In this document: positions 26,521 to 35,712 of the stretch, piece by piece | How positions within the stretch are numbered: the stretch's first letter is position 1 | Layout: the number at the start of each line of letters is the position of its first letter | DNA from: Clostridium lacusfryxellense | Lineage (GTDB): Bacteria > Bacillota > Clostridia > Clostridiales > Clostridiaceae | Assembly (NCBI RefSeq): GCF_018861735.1 | Contig: NZ_JAHLEB010000035.1 | Span: forward strand, 1 to 53,260 | Direction: 5' to 3' | Length of the DNA: 53,260 nucleotides | Made by a program: the position numbers and the translations under genes | The notes under the pieces: generated by a model | Database searches by the model: none | Told to the model about the DNA's origin: nothing | What the model saw: only the letters and a program-made list of their open reading frames with translations

Positions 26521-27606
26521 ATGCAAAGCGAGAAGAAAATAAGAATAGGAATTATAGGATGCGGTGGTATTGCAAATGGAAAACATATGCCAGCACTGAA
26601 AGCGTTATCAAATGTAGAAATGGTTGCATTTTGTGATTTAGTATTAGAAAAAGCAGATAAAGCAGCAAAAGAATATGGTAGTGTTGGTGCAAAGGTCTAT
26701 ACGGACTATAATGAATTATTACAAGATGAAACTATTGATGTTATTCATGTCCTTACTCCCAATAAATCACATGCAAAATTATCAATTGCTTCTATGAAAG
26801 CAGGTAAACATGTTATGTGTGAAAAGCCAATGGCTAAAACATCAGTCGAGGCATTAGAAATGGTTAATGTAGCTAAGGAAACAGGTAAAAAACTAACAAT
26901 AGGATATCAACACAGACATAAAGCAGAAAGTACGTATTTAAAAAAAGCTATAGATCGTGGAGATTTAGGAGAAATATATTTTGCAAAAGCTACTGCAGTT
27001 AGACGTCGTGGTACACCTACCTGGGGAGTATTTTTAAATGAAGAAGAACAAGGCGGGGGTCCTCTTATAGATATCGGTACTCATTCACTTGACCTTACGC
27101 TTTGGCTTATGAATAATTACAAACCTAAAATGGTAGTTGGTACAAAATATAAAAAAATTCTAGACCCTGATTGTGGTAATCCTTGGGGACCATGGGATAT
27201 AAAAGAAAATACTGTAGAGGATTCTGCTTTTGGGTTTATTGTAATGGAAAATGGCGCTACTATTATACTTGAATCAAGTTGGGCGCTTAATACCATAGAA
27301 CCTATCTCAGAGGGAAGTACTGTTCTTTGTGGATCAAAAGCAGGAGCACAAATTAAAAACGGTCTTAGCATAAATAAAGATGAGTTTGGTAAGCTTATTG
27401 AGATTAAACCAGATTTAAGTGCTGGTGGAGTTGCTTTTTATGATGGAGTAGCTGAAACACCTTCAATAGTTGAGGCTAAACGGTGGATTGATTCCATTTT
27501 AAACGATACTGAGGTTGTAGTAAAACCATATGAAGCATATATTGTTTCCAAAATTCTTGAAGCGATATATGAATCAGCAGAGGCAGGTAAAGCTATATAC
27601 TTATAA
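26521..27606 (+). CDS. Gfo/Idh/MocA family oxidoreductase
   Basis: 361 residues. Rossmann start IGIIGCGGIANGKH, catalytic Lys102 in CEKPM, conserved His188 in IDIGTHSLDLTLW. The ATAVRRRGTPTWGVF loop (about residues 158-172) is characteristic of a subgroup near the sugar-oxidising subunits of C-glycoside-cleaving systems, to my recollection. First gene of an operon: 18 bp to 27625, then 11, 34 and 15 bp gaps, all co-directional. The start follows TAGGAGG. Probable role: NAD-dependent oxidation of a glycoside or sugar hydroxyl, giving the keto substrate for the downstream TIM-barrel proteins. Confidence 0.9.
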   Translation: MQSEKKIRIGIIGCGGIANGKHMPALKALSNVEMVAFCDLVLEKADKAAKEYGSVGAKVYTDYNELLQDETIDVIHVLTPNKSHAKLSIASMKAGKHVMCEKPMAKTSVEALEMVNVAKETGKKLTIGYQHRHKAESTYLKKAIDRGDLGEIYFAKATAVRRRGTPTWGVFLNEEEQGGGPLIDIGTHSLDLTLWLMNNYKPKMVVGTKYKKILDPDCGNPWGPWDIKENTVEDSAFGFIVMENGATIILESSWALNTIEPISEGSTVLCGSKAGAQIKNGLSINKDEFGKLIEIKPDLSAGGVAFYDGVAETPSIVEAKRWIDSILNDTEVVVKPYEAYIVSKILEAIYESAEAGKAIYL

Positions 27607-27624
27607 TATAAGGAGGATAAGAAT

Positions 27625-28353
27625 ATGTTAAATAAATTATCAGCACAGCTTTGGTCTGTACAAGATTATACAAGTAAAGATTTTTTTGGAACACTTGAGG
27701 AAATTTCTAAAATGGGGTATACAGGGGTTGAATTTGCAGGATATAAAGATATCTTGGCAAAGGATATGGATAAAAAACTTAAAGAGGTTAATTTAATTGC
27801 TTTGTCAGCACATGTTGGAATAAACAGCCTTAAAGAAAACCTAGATGCTGAACTTGAGTATCTTAATACTTTAGGTGCAAAATATATAGTATGTCCACAT
27901 GCAGAAATAAATACAGTAGAAAGTGCAATGAAGCATGCAGAATTATTTAATAAGATAGGAGAACAAAGTGCAAAAGCTGGACTAATATTTGCTTATCATA
28001 ACCATGCACATGAATTTAAGATGGATGATGGTCAGTATCCATTAGAAGTTCTTTTCAATAATGTAGATTTAAGATATGTAAAACAACAACCAGATGTATT
28101 TTGGGTTGCATATGCGGGACTTGATGTTAATGAATATATGAAAAAAAATATATCTCGTTGCCCTGTTATCCATTTAAAACAATTAGAAAATAATGAAACA
28201 AAAAGAAATGTAGATGCAGGGAGTGGGATAATTGATTTCAAATATCTTATAAATCTATCGCCAGATGCTGATTATGTATATGAACAAGAAGAATTTGTAG
28301 GTACAAGCTTAGATAATATGAAAAAATCATTTAAAGATATAATGAATAGGTAG
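27625..28353 (+). CDS. Sugar phosphate isomerase/epimerase family protein
   Basis: 242 residues, compact TIM barrel (xylose-isomerase-like). It opens LSAQLWSVQDYTSKDFFGTL; candidate metal and catalytic positions are YHNHAHEF (about 120), QQPDVFWV (about 150), VIHLKQ (about 180) and the terminal YEQEE (about 215). This short form is common beside Gfo/Idh/MocA genes, where it may isomerise, epimerise or eliminate from the oxidised sugar. The start follows AAGGAGGATAAGAAT. Second gene of the 26521 operon. Confidence 0.87.
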   Translation: MLNKLSAQLWSVQDYTSKDFFGTLEEISKMGYTGVEFAGYKDILAKDMDKKLKEVNLIALSAHVGINSLKENLDAELEYLNTLGAKYIVCPHAEINTVESAMKHAELFNKIGEQSAKAGLIFAYHNHAHEFKMDDGQYPLEVLFNNVDLRYVKQQPDVFWVAYAGLDVNEYMKKNISRCPVIHLKQLENNETKRNVDAGSGIIDFKYLINLSPDADYVYEQEEFVGTSLDNMKKSFKDIMNR

Positions 28354-28364
28354 GTGTATTAAAA

Positions 28365-29420
28365 ATGTTTAATTTAGGGATTATAGGGTTTGGAGGTATG
28401 GCTGAGTATCATTTCAAATCTCTTAAAGGATACGAGAGGCTAAATATAAAAGGTGTATTTGATATAAATCCAGAAAGATGTGAGTTTGCAATAAAGCAAG
28501 GTCTTAAGGCATATGAGTCAAAAGAGGAGTTATTCTACGATCCTGATATTGATATAATTCTTGTTGCTACAACTAATGAGGTGCATAAAGAACTATTAAT
28601 TGAGGCAATGAAAGCTGGAAAACATGTTATTAGTGAAAAACCTGTAACTTTAACGTCCATAGAACTTGAAGAAGTAATTGCGGCGTCTATCAAATATAAA
28701 AAAATATTTACTATTGATCAAAATAGAAGAACAAATAAAGACTTTGTTTTGATGAAAAGAAGTGTTGAAGAGGGACTCCTTGGAGAAGTGTATGCTATAG
28801 AATCTAGGGTTGAGGGTTCGAGAGGAATGCCAACTGGATGGAGAACTATCAAAAGGCTTGGTGGAGGCATGATGGTAGATTGGGGAGTACATTTAATTGA
28901 TCAAATGCTGTATATGATTGATCAAAAAGTTACTAATGTATTTTGTAAAATGTATAACATTGAGTATAGTGATGTGGAAGATAACTTCCGTCTTACACTG
29001 ACATTTGAAAGTGGTTTAACAGCTCATATTGAGGTATCTACAAACAACTATATAACACATCCAAGATGGTATGTCCTAGGGAAAAAAGGCACACTTCAAA
29101 TAGATAATTGGGATTGTGATGGAAAAATAGTAAGATGCATAGATAAAGAATGTGTTTGGGTGGATGAAATTGTTTATACAAAAGCTGGACCTACTAAAAC
29201 TATGGCACCTAGAAACGCAAACTCTATAGAAGAAATAATTTTATCAGAACCTATGGATGTTGTAGATAATTTAACAGTTGTATATGATGGTTTAATAGAT
29301 GCTATTGAAGGAAAAGCACCGCTTAAAATAACACCTGCAGAGGCGATGCGTGTTATGAAAGTAATGGAAGCAGCATTTGTTTCTAGTGAAACTTCATGTG
29401 CGGTTAATGTTGAAATATAG
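28365..29420 (+). CDS. Gfo/Idh/MocA family oxidoreductase
   Basis: 351 residues. NAD-binding GIIGFGGMAEYH, Lys in SEKPVTL (about residue 92), His in VDWGVHLIDQM (about 174). The C-terminal alpha/beta domain is complete. The ribosome site is weak (GGTAGG). Third gene of the operon. It is clearly diverged from its two operon neighbours, so three different hydroxyls or substrates, or different steps of one route, are probably handled. Confidence 0.9.
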   Translation: MFNLGIIGFGGMAEYHFKSLKGYERLNIKGVFDINPERCEFAIKQGLKAYESKEELFYDPDIDIILVATTNEVHKELLIEAMKAGKHVISEKPVTLTSIELEEVIAASIKYKKIFTIDQNRRTNKDFVLMKRSVEEGLLGEVYAIESRVEGSRGMPTGWRTIKRLGGGMMVDWGVHLIDQMLYMIDQKVTNVFCKMYNIEYSDVEDNFRLTLTFESGLTAHIEVSTNNYITHPRWYVLGKKGTLQIDNWDCDGKIVRCIDKECVWVDEIVYTKAGPTKTMAPRNANSIEEIILSEPMDVVDNLTVVYDGLIDAIEGKAPLKITPAEAMRVMKVMEAAFVSSETSCAVNVEI

Positions 29421-29454
29421 AAAAGCTTTAATCTAAAAAGTGGAGGAATAATAT

Positions 29455-30426
29455 ATGAAGATTGCAATGATAAGCTCTTGGCATGTGCATGCTAAAGACT
29501 ACGCAAAACAAATTATGGAATTACCACAATGTGAAATAATAGCAGTGTGGGATGAAAATAAAGAAGTAGGACTTCAATGGGCAAATGAATTAAATTGTGA
29601 ATTTATTGAAGATTATGATATGCTCTTAAGCGATGATTCTATTGAAGGTGTTGTTATCAATTCTCCAACCGTTAAACATACAGAATTAATTATTAAGGCT
29701 GCTACTGCTAAGAAACATATTTTCACAGAAAAGGTTCTTGCGTTTACAGTAGATGATTGTATAAAAATAAAAGAAGCAATTGAAAGAAACAATGTTAAAT
29801 TTTCAATTGCATTTGTTCATAAATGCAGGGCAGAAATGATTTTTGCAAAGCAAATGGTTGAAAGTGGAGCATTAGGCGATATAACATATGCCAGGGTACG
29901 CAATGCACATAATGGAAGCACCGCAAATTGGTTGCCTGAGAGTTTTTATAATAAAGAAAATTGTGGTGGAGGAGCGATGATTGATTTAGGTACTCACACT
30001 GTATATTTATTAGAATGGCTCTTAGGTAAAGCAAAAAATGTTAGTGCAACTTTTACAAAAATAACTAATAGACAAGTTGAGGACAATGCAGTTTCATTAT
30101 TTGAATTTGAAAATGGTGCTATTGGTGTAGCTGAAACAAGTTTTGTTTCTGTTTATACACCCCTAACTCTTGAAATTAGTGGAACTACAGGTTCGCTTAT
30201 GATAAGAGATGGTGTTAGTTATGCAAATGCAGATACAGATGGAAAATGGATTGCTGAGAAAAACTTACCGCAATCACTTCCAAATCCACTAATACAATGG
30301 ATTGAAGGAGTTACTGAAAATAAACAAATACACTTAGGAATTGATGAAGCAATTTCTTTAACTAGATTATTAAGTGCAGCATATAAATCAGAAGAAACTG
30401 GGCAAAAAGTTGAAATAAACTATTAA
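29455..30426 (+). CDS. Atypical Gfo/Idh/MocA family oxidoreductase
   Basis: 323 residues. The fold is recognisable (GGGAMIDLGTHTVYLLEWLLG with His about 182; a C-terminal domain ending AYKSEETGQKVEI). Two signature sites differ: the N-terminal strand leads into ISSWHVHAKDY instead of a Gly-rich GxGxxG turn, and the catalytic motif is TEKVLA rather than EKP, though Lys is kept. This marks a separate subfamily with possibly altered cofactor use. The start follows GTGGAGG. Fourth gene of the operon, 34 bp after 28365 and 15 bp before 30442. Confidence 0.85.
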   Translation: MKIAMISSWHVHAKDYAKQIMELPQCEIIAVWDENKEVGLQWANELNCEFIEDYDMLLSDDSIEGVVINSPTVKHTELIIKAATAKKHIFTEKVLAFTVDDCIKIKEAIERNNVKFSIAFVHKCRAEMIFAKQMVESGALGDITYARVRNAHNGSTANWLPESFYNKENCGGGAMIDLGTHTVYLLEWLLGKAKNVSATFTKITNRQVEDNAVSLFEFENGAIGVAETSFVSVYTPLTLEISGTTGSLMIRDGVSYANADTDGKWIAEKNLPQSLPNPLIQWIEGVTENKQIHLGIDEAISLTRLLSAAYKSEETGQKVEINY

Positions 30427-30441
30427 AAGAAGGAGGGGATT

Positions 30442-31359
30442 ATGATGAAACTAGGATTTGTTAGTGCTATATTGGGAGAGTTAGGTTTTGAGGAAGTAAT
30501 TAATTATGCTTCTGAAAATGGATTTTCTTGTGTTGAAATGATGTGTTGGCCAGTAGGAAAGGCAGAAAGAAGGTATGCTGGTGTAACACATATCGATGTT
30601 GATGGTATGGATGAAAAAAGAGCGGCGTATATTAATGACTATACGAAATCAAAAGGAGTTGAGATATCTGCACTTGGGTATTATCCTAACCCTTTAGACC
30701 CTGATGCTGAAAAGAGCAAATTTTATGGAGAGCATATTAAAAAGATAATTAAAGCAGCAAATATACTTGGAGTTAAAACTGTTACAACATTTATAGGTAA
30801 GGACAAAAATAAGACTGTAGAAGAAAATCTTATTAAATTCAAGGAGGTTTGGACTCCTATTATCAATTATGCTCAGGAAAATAATGTTCAAATAGCTATT
30901 GAAAACTGTCCTATGATTTTTACAAAGGATGAATGGCCTGGTGGATTGAATCTGGCCACAACTCCTGATATATGGAGAAAGATGTTTAAGTTAATACCAA
31001 ATCTTAACTTTGGATTGAATTATGATCCATCTCACTTTGTATGGCAACAAATAGACTATATAAAACCTATATATGAATTTAAAGATAGAATATTCCATGT
31101 GCATTTCAAGGATATAAAAATATACAAAGATAAACTTGATGACGTGGGTATTATGGCTACGCCACTACAATACATATCACCTAAACTTGTAGGACTGGGA
31201 GATGTAGATTGGGGTAAATATGTATCAGCTTTAACGGACATCGGATATAGAGGATTTGCTTGTATAGAAGTAGAAGATAAGGCATTTGAAGATTCGATTG
31301 ACTCAATAAAAGAATCAATAACTATAAGTAGAAATTATATGAGACAATTTATAATTTAA
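30442..31359 (+). CDS. Sugar phosphate isomerase/epimerase family protein
   Basis: 305-residue TIM-barrel protein of the AP endonuclease 2 type, longer than its operon partner at 27625. Candidate metal ligands: IAIENCPM (about 152), NYDPSHF (about 193), HVHFKD (about 218) and the final ACIEVED (about 273). An insert with DEWPGG lies between the first two. Such proteins act as epimerases, isomerases or lyases on keto-sugars. The start follows AGAAGGAGGGGATT. It is the last gene of the operon and is closed by a terminator. Confidence 0.88.
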   Translation: MMKLGFVSAILGELGFEEVINYASENGFSCVEMMCWPVGKAERRYAGVTHIDVDGMDEKRAAYINDYTKSKGVEISALGYYPNPLDPDAEKSKFYGEHIKKIIKAANILGVKTVTTFIGKDKNKTVEENLIKFKEVWTPIINYAQENNVQIAIENCPMIFTKDEWPGGLNLATTPDIWRKMFKLIPNLNFGLNYDPSHFVWQQIDYIKPIYEFKDRIFHVHFKDIKIYKDKLDDVGIMATPLQYISPKLVGLGDVDWGKYVSALTDIGYRGFACIEVEDKAFEDSIDSIKESITISRNYMRQFII

Positions 31360-31372
31360 GGCTTTTAAAAAC

Positions 31373-31418
31373 ATAAATGGGCTGTTATAAAATTTTAATT
31401 TTATAACAGCCCATTTAT
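31373..31418. terminator. Operon terminator
   Basis: ATAAATGGGCTGTTATAAAA and its complement form a stem of about 20 bp just after the operon's last stop codon; it is symmetrical and usable from both sides. Confidence 0.8.
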
Positions 31419-31497
31419 ATTAAATTATAAAGTAAAAATTGTTTGCATATGTTTCCGAATTTTAGAAACAAAATCTGGTAAGAATCAAATATGAGGC

Positions 31498-32379
31498 TTA
31501 TATCGAATTGCACCTCCATGCACTAGGAGAAACTCCCATAAGTTTTTTAAAATGTCTATTAAAGCTTGAAATCCATGGAAAACCTACAGTGTTTGAAATG
31601 TTTAATATGGAACTCGAAGTAGATTTTAATAAAGAACAAGCCATTTGTATCCTGAATTTAATTAAATACTCTTGTGGTGATGAATTAAGATTTTTAACAA
31701 ATAATCTTCTAAGATTTCTATCACTAGTATGGCAAAGATCCCCTAAAAAAGTAATATCGATATTATTCATATAATTGCTCGATATGTATTCTAATGCAGG
31801 AACAATAAGATCAAAATTTTGCCTTGAGTATTGCACATTATCGATAATATAATTACTAATTCTGTTTATTTCAATTATTAATTGCCATACTAAAGATTTC
31901 ACATAAGATTTATAACCTAAGTGTTTATTATCCAATTCGAAAATTAAAGCTAAGATTAATCGGCAGATATTTGGATTTAATGAAGGAGTCAATATATTAT
32001 TAAAAGTATTTACATTAGAAAGTATAGTAGCTAAATTATTTATTTCACCTAAAGGTAAATCTGATAAAAGCATTTTTTTGTCAACAAATATAAATTTCCA
32101 CTTACTTACATTGTTTGAATCGCTTTGGGCAATATGTACTTGATTTTTAAAAATAATTGAGATATCACTAGCAGAAAAGTGAAATATTTTACCTTCCACA
32201 AAAAATACACCACATCCTTCGTAACAATAACCTATTTCCATGGAATTATGAAAGTGCATAGTAGATATTGGTTCAGCACTTGGACTATGGGTTAGTGTAT
32301 CAGGAAAAGATATAGGAAATTCTTTGGGTGGATTGTCTGGAATATAGAGTACTTCTAAATTATTTGTCCGATTTCGCAT
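31498..32379 (-). CDS. AraC family transcriptional regulator
   Basis: 293 residues. Cupin (MHFHNSMEIGYCYEGCGVFFV, with HFSASDISIIFKNQVHIA) and a double HTH (LGDLCHTSDRNLRRLFVKNLN ... TVGFPWISSFNRHFKKLMGVSPSAWR) are both present. The start follows AAAAGGGGC. It diverges across 105 bp from the ADP-ribosylglycohydrolase-family gene at 32485, its probable target. Confidence 0.9.
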   Translation of the reverse strand: MRNRTNNLEVLYIPDNPPKEFPISFPDTLTHSPSAEPISTMHFHNSMEIGYCYEGCGVFFVEGKIFHFSASDISIIFKNQVHIAQSDSNNVSKWKFIFVDKKMLLSDLPLGEINNLATILSNVNTFNNILTPSLNPNICRLILALIFELDNKHLGYKSYVKSLVWQLIIEINRISNYIIDNVQYSRQNFDLIVPALEYISSNYMNNIDITFLGDLCHTSDRNLRRLFVKNLNSSPQEYLIKFRIQMACSLLKSTSSSILNISNTVGFPWISSFNRHFKKLMGVSPSAWRCNSI

Positions 32380-32484
32380 ATAAATTGCCCCTTTTCAAGT
32401 GGAATAGCATCTATGGTTCTATTATAATTGAAGTATAAGAAAATTAAAAGATATTTACGAATTTTAAAATAATGGAGGGTTACT

Positions 32485-33879
32485 ATGTCTGGATGGACAA
32501 CATTAAAAAATTTGGTAAAAGGAGAGATAAAGCAAAGAGAAGAAGAGGGTTGTAATGTAGAAGGATTCTATGAAAGATTTGAAAAAATAGGTGAGGATGA
32601 AAAGCAGCTTATGTCTTTTTATAATGAATTAGCTTGTTTAGAAATATCTAAGGATTTTCCTTTTTATGAGCCAATAGAGTTAGAAGAAATTAGAAAAAGT
32701 AGAGACGCAGGAACAAGGAAATTTAATATTTCAGAATCAGAAGATCAACTCAAAGATAGATTCAATGGTGCATGGCTGGGACGTTCTATAGGATGCGCTT
32801 TAGGTAAACCTATAGAATATGGTGATTATATGGGTGGTAGTAATGGAAGACCAGGGTGGAAAAATGTTGAACTTTGGTTTAAAGGTGCAAATGCTTGGCC
32901 TATTTCCAATTATGCACCAACTACATCTACAGCTAAAGAAGAATTTGGTTTAAATATTAGCATGGAGAGTAAAGACAGTCTACTAGAAAATATTAAATTT
33001 ATGGAAACAGATGATGATATAAGATATACTGTTCTTGGACTAAAACTCCTTGAAGAAAAAGGTCTTGACTGGGATAGTTGGGATTTAGGAAAATTTTGGC
33101 TCGAAAATCTTCCCTATCAAATGCTTTGTACAGCTGAAATTCAAGCATATTTAAATTTCTCTACAATTACAAATCATTCCGAGGTGAAACCGGACAATTG
33201 GAAGGAACAGATAAATTGGGTTAGAACTCATATTAACCCATACAGAGAATGGATTGGTGCTCAAATTAGAGTAGATGGTTATGCTTACGGTGCAGCAGGT
33301 AATCCTGAACTCGCAGCAGAACTAGCTTATAAAGATGCAGCTTTCTCTCATGTAAAGAATGGAGTTTACGGAGCTATGTTTTTTAGCGCTGTGATTTCAG
33401 CAGCCTTTGTTGAAAAGGATATAGATAAGCTTATTGAAATAGGATTAAGCCAAATCCCAAATAACTCTAGACTGTATCATGATTTAAAGAAGGCTATTAA
33501 AATTGGAAAAGAAGCTAAAGACCAACTTGAATTAGCAGACAATGTATACGAAGCCTTCAAACACTATCATTGTGTTCATACAAATAATAATGCTGCCTTA
33601 TGTGTAGCTTCATTAGTGTTTGCTAAAGGAGATTTTGAAAAAGCTATAACTACGGCTGTTATGGGATGGGATACAGACTGTAATGGGGCTACCGTTGGGT
33701 CGATTATGGGAGCGCTTGTAGGAGCAAAAAATATTCCTGAAAAATGGAGTAAACCATTAAATGATACTTTATATTCAGCAATACTAGGTTTCCATCCAAT
33801 TGCTATTTCTGAGTGTGCTCAAAGAAGTTATAATGTATTTAATAAGATAAGGAATTCTAGTTCAAATAGACTTATATAA
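32485..33879 (+). CDS. ADP-ribosylglycohydrolase family protein
   Basis: 464 residues. After about 90 residues of unrecognised N-terminus comes an all-alpha ARH/DraG-type domain: GAWLGRSIGCALGKPIEYG, the metal-binding METDDDIRYT (Asp176-178), and the second metal motif GWDTDCNGATVGSIMGALVG (Asp396, Asp398). These residues bind two Mg ions and hydrolyse N- or O-ribosyl bonds in known members. Many such genes in Firmicute and Bacteroidetes sugar loci have no known protein substrate and may act on small ribosyl or glycosyl compounds. The start follows TGGAGGGTTACT. It stands alone, divergent from an AraC gene and followed by a terminator. Confidence 0.88.
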   Translation: MSGWTTLKNLVKGEIKQREEEGCNVEGFYERFEKIGEDEKQLMSFYNELACLEISKDFPFYEPIELEEIRKSRDAGTRKFNISESEDQLKDRFNGAWLGRSIGCALGKPIEYGDYMGGSNGRPGWKNVELWFKGANAWPISNYAPTTSTAKEEFGLNISMESKDSLLENIKFMETDDDIRYTVLGLKLLEEKGLDWDSWDLGKFWLENLPYQMLCTAEIQAYLNFSTITNHSEVKPDNWKEQINWVRTHINPYREWIGAQIRVDGYAYGAAGNPELAAELAYKDAAFSHVKNGVYGAMFFSAVISAAFVEKDIDKLIEIGLSQIPNNSRLYHDLKKAIKIGKEAKDQLELADNVYEAFKHYHCVHTNNNAALCVASLVFAKGDFEKAITTAVMGWDTDCNGATVGSIMGALVGAKNIPEKWSKPLNDTLYSAILGFHPIAISECAQRSYNVFNKIRNSSSNRLI

Positions 33880-33910
33880 CTTAATAAATAAATTGGTTAA
33901 TAAATAAAAT

Positions 33911-33945
33911 ATAAAGGGCTGTAAATCTGCCCTTTATATTTTTTG
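33911..33945 (+). terminator. Intrinsic terminator
   Basis: ATAAAGGGC-N9-GCCCTTTAT followed by ATTTTTTG. Very similar in form to the hairpin at 34777. Confidence 0.75.
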
Positions 33946-33960
33946 CTTTAATTTACATAT

Positions 33961-34090
33961 TTAAAAAGGAGTATTTCTAAATTCGCTAGGAGTTACACTT
34001 GTATTATTTTTAAAACAGGTTGTAAAATTTGATTCAGAGTTGAATCCTGTAGTAAAAACTATTTCTTTAATTGGTATATGCTTCCTGAAT
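33961..34090 (-). pseudogene. AraC regulator stub
   Basis: The minus strand encodes HIPIKEIVFTTGFNSESNFT then FKNNTSVTPSEFRNTPF-stop, the second HTH and C-terminus of an AraC protein. The conserved turn is intact but everything upstream is missing; a plus-strand TPR gene fragment begins about 30 bp away. Confidence 0.75.
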
Positions 34091-34120
34091 AGATCAGAGA
34101 ATATAATTGTTTTAAGCAAA

Positions 34121-34789
34121 GTTCAATATTTAAATTTGAAAGATTCAAAATCTTTATATTACCTGGGAAATCTGTGGTATGACAAAAAACAATATGATTT
34201 AGCAGCGAAGTGCTAGGAAAAATCTAGAGAAATAGATGATAAGTTTCCAACAGTTCATCGTAATTTAGCATTGGCTTATTACAATAAACAAAATGATTTT
34301 GAAAAGGCGAGAGTATCTTTGGAAAAAGCATTCGATCTTAATAAGATGCATGCACGGGTATTTTTAGAGCTTGATCAGTTATACAAAAAGCTTGGAGTTA
34401 GCCAAGAGAAAAGAAATGCAACCTTTGTATATCCACATAACCTTGGAGAAGGTAAGCTTCCGGGAGCTCAAGAAAACAATGCAAATTATTTTCTAGGGTG
34501 TGCTTATGAATCCCTAGGTAAATTAAAGGTTGCAATGGAATTTTATAATAAAGGTTCTGTAGGACTTGATGAACCAGCGGGAATGATGTTCTACAACGAC
34601 CAACCAGCTGATATGATATTTTATCAAGGACTTGCATTTTTAAAGATTGGGTACAACAATATAATAAAGGATGAAAAAGTTGAACTTTTATTTGAAAGTG
34701 CGATATTACCATATATCTATAAAAAAGTCATATATCTAAAAGAACAAGGATTATTTGTTGAATATGAAATTGAAAATAAGGGGCAGTAA
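34121..34789 (+). pseudogene. DUF5107/TPR protein fragment with nonsense codon
   Basis: The plus frame resembles the C-terminal TPR region of large (over 1000-residue) DUF5107 proteins of glycoside loci: SLYYLGNLWYDKKQYDLAAK, HRNLALAYYNKQNDFEKA, then YPHNLGEGK and NYFLGCAYESLGK. A TAG at 34214-34216 replaces the expected Trp in the C-W-E-K-S stretch, and the join after GVSQEKRN skips several repeats, so there is also an internal in-frame deletion. The DUF5107 part is absent. An open stretch of 172 codons runs from 34271 but has no ribosome site. Confidence 0.75.
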
Positions 34790-34810
34790 ATCTGTCCCTT
34801 ATATTTTTGT
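34777..34810. terminator. Intrinsic terminator
   Basis: ATAAGGG ... CCCTTAT stem with a T-rich tail ATTTTTG, overlapping the stop codon of the DUF5107 fragment. Confidence 0.65.
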
Positions 34811-34839
34811 TTATTATAATCTCAAAATCTTGTATGTTG

Positions 34840-35296
34840 TTATAACCTCAAATATGTATAAGGAAGCATTTCTTTGTTAGTTCTAAATTCACCAGGTGAC
34901 ACCCCTAGATAACCTCTAAATACTTTTATGAAATGATTTCCATTGGCTGGCGTATCCAATGGTTTTTGCAATTTCGTCTATATTCAGATTTGTATTGTGT
35001 AGAAGTTCTACTGATTTTTGAAGACGAACTTTAGTTATATATTTTGCAAGGGTTATTCCTAGGGTACGCGAGAAAAGTCTAATAAGATAAAACTTGGAAA
35101 CTCCTATTTTCACAGCAATATCTTCTATTCCATATATCTTATAATAATTTTCAGTGATGAGCTGAATTGCTTTATCGATTAGGTTAGGATATTCTTGAAC
35201 ATAGTTTTTCTTTAATGAATGGTACAATTCCATTAAAAAACAGTAAGCGAGTGAAGAAGCCTTATAACAATCTAAAGAGACAATTATGATAAACAA
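34840..35296 (-). pseudogene. AraC regulator, 5'-deleted and frameshifted
   Basis: The linker and first HTH (IGVSKFYLIRLFSRTLGITL) and part of the second (IDEIAKTIGYASQ) are read from 35296 to about 34940. There the frame shifts; the correct end, HFIKVFRGYLGVSPGEFRTN and beyond, continues in another frame to a stop at 34840. The cupin domain is absent: sequence from a heparinase-like gene on the other strand begins at its 5' end. Confidence 0.8.
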
Positions 35297-35694
35297 TGGA
35301 CTTAACTGGGGGTAATATGTTTATTATTGATGACTATATAAATTGTGAAGGTTTGATGATTATTAAGGAAGCTCCTACAGCTTTAAGTGCTATCAATAGG
35401 AAGTGTAATGATTTATTTATAAAACCAGGGGAAAATGTTCAATTAATTGGTACAGGCATAGATTATACAAAATTGTCAATTGATTATTATACACCTTGTT
35501 ATGGGAGCACTATAGGCGATGTACAATGCACTATAAGCCGTAAGAAAACTGAGGCAGGAATAATAGCTTTTGCAGCCAAAGGGGGTCACAACGAAGAGCA
35601 CCATAACCACAGTGATATAGGTAACTTTATTTTAAATGTAAATGGAGACTCATTAATAGCCGATTTGGGAATGGGTAAATCACTAATGGTATAG
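35296..35694 (+). pseudogene. Heparinase II/III-like gene fragment
   Basis: About 130 residues from the C-terminal beta domain of a heparinase II/III-family lyase: AFAAKGGHNEEHHNHSDIGN then FILNVNGDSLIADLGMG, the conserved H-N-H-x-D-x-G-x-F block. The N-terminal toroid and the end of the beta domain are missing. The frame opens at 35296 next to an AraC fragment on the other strand, sharing the junction, and closes 19 bp before the next AraC gene. Confidence 0.75.
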
Positions 35695-35712
35695 TAATTT
35701 ACCTATTTTGAT

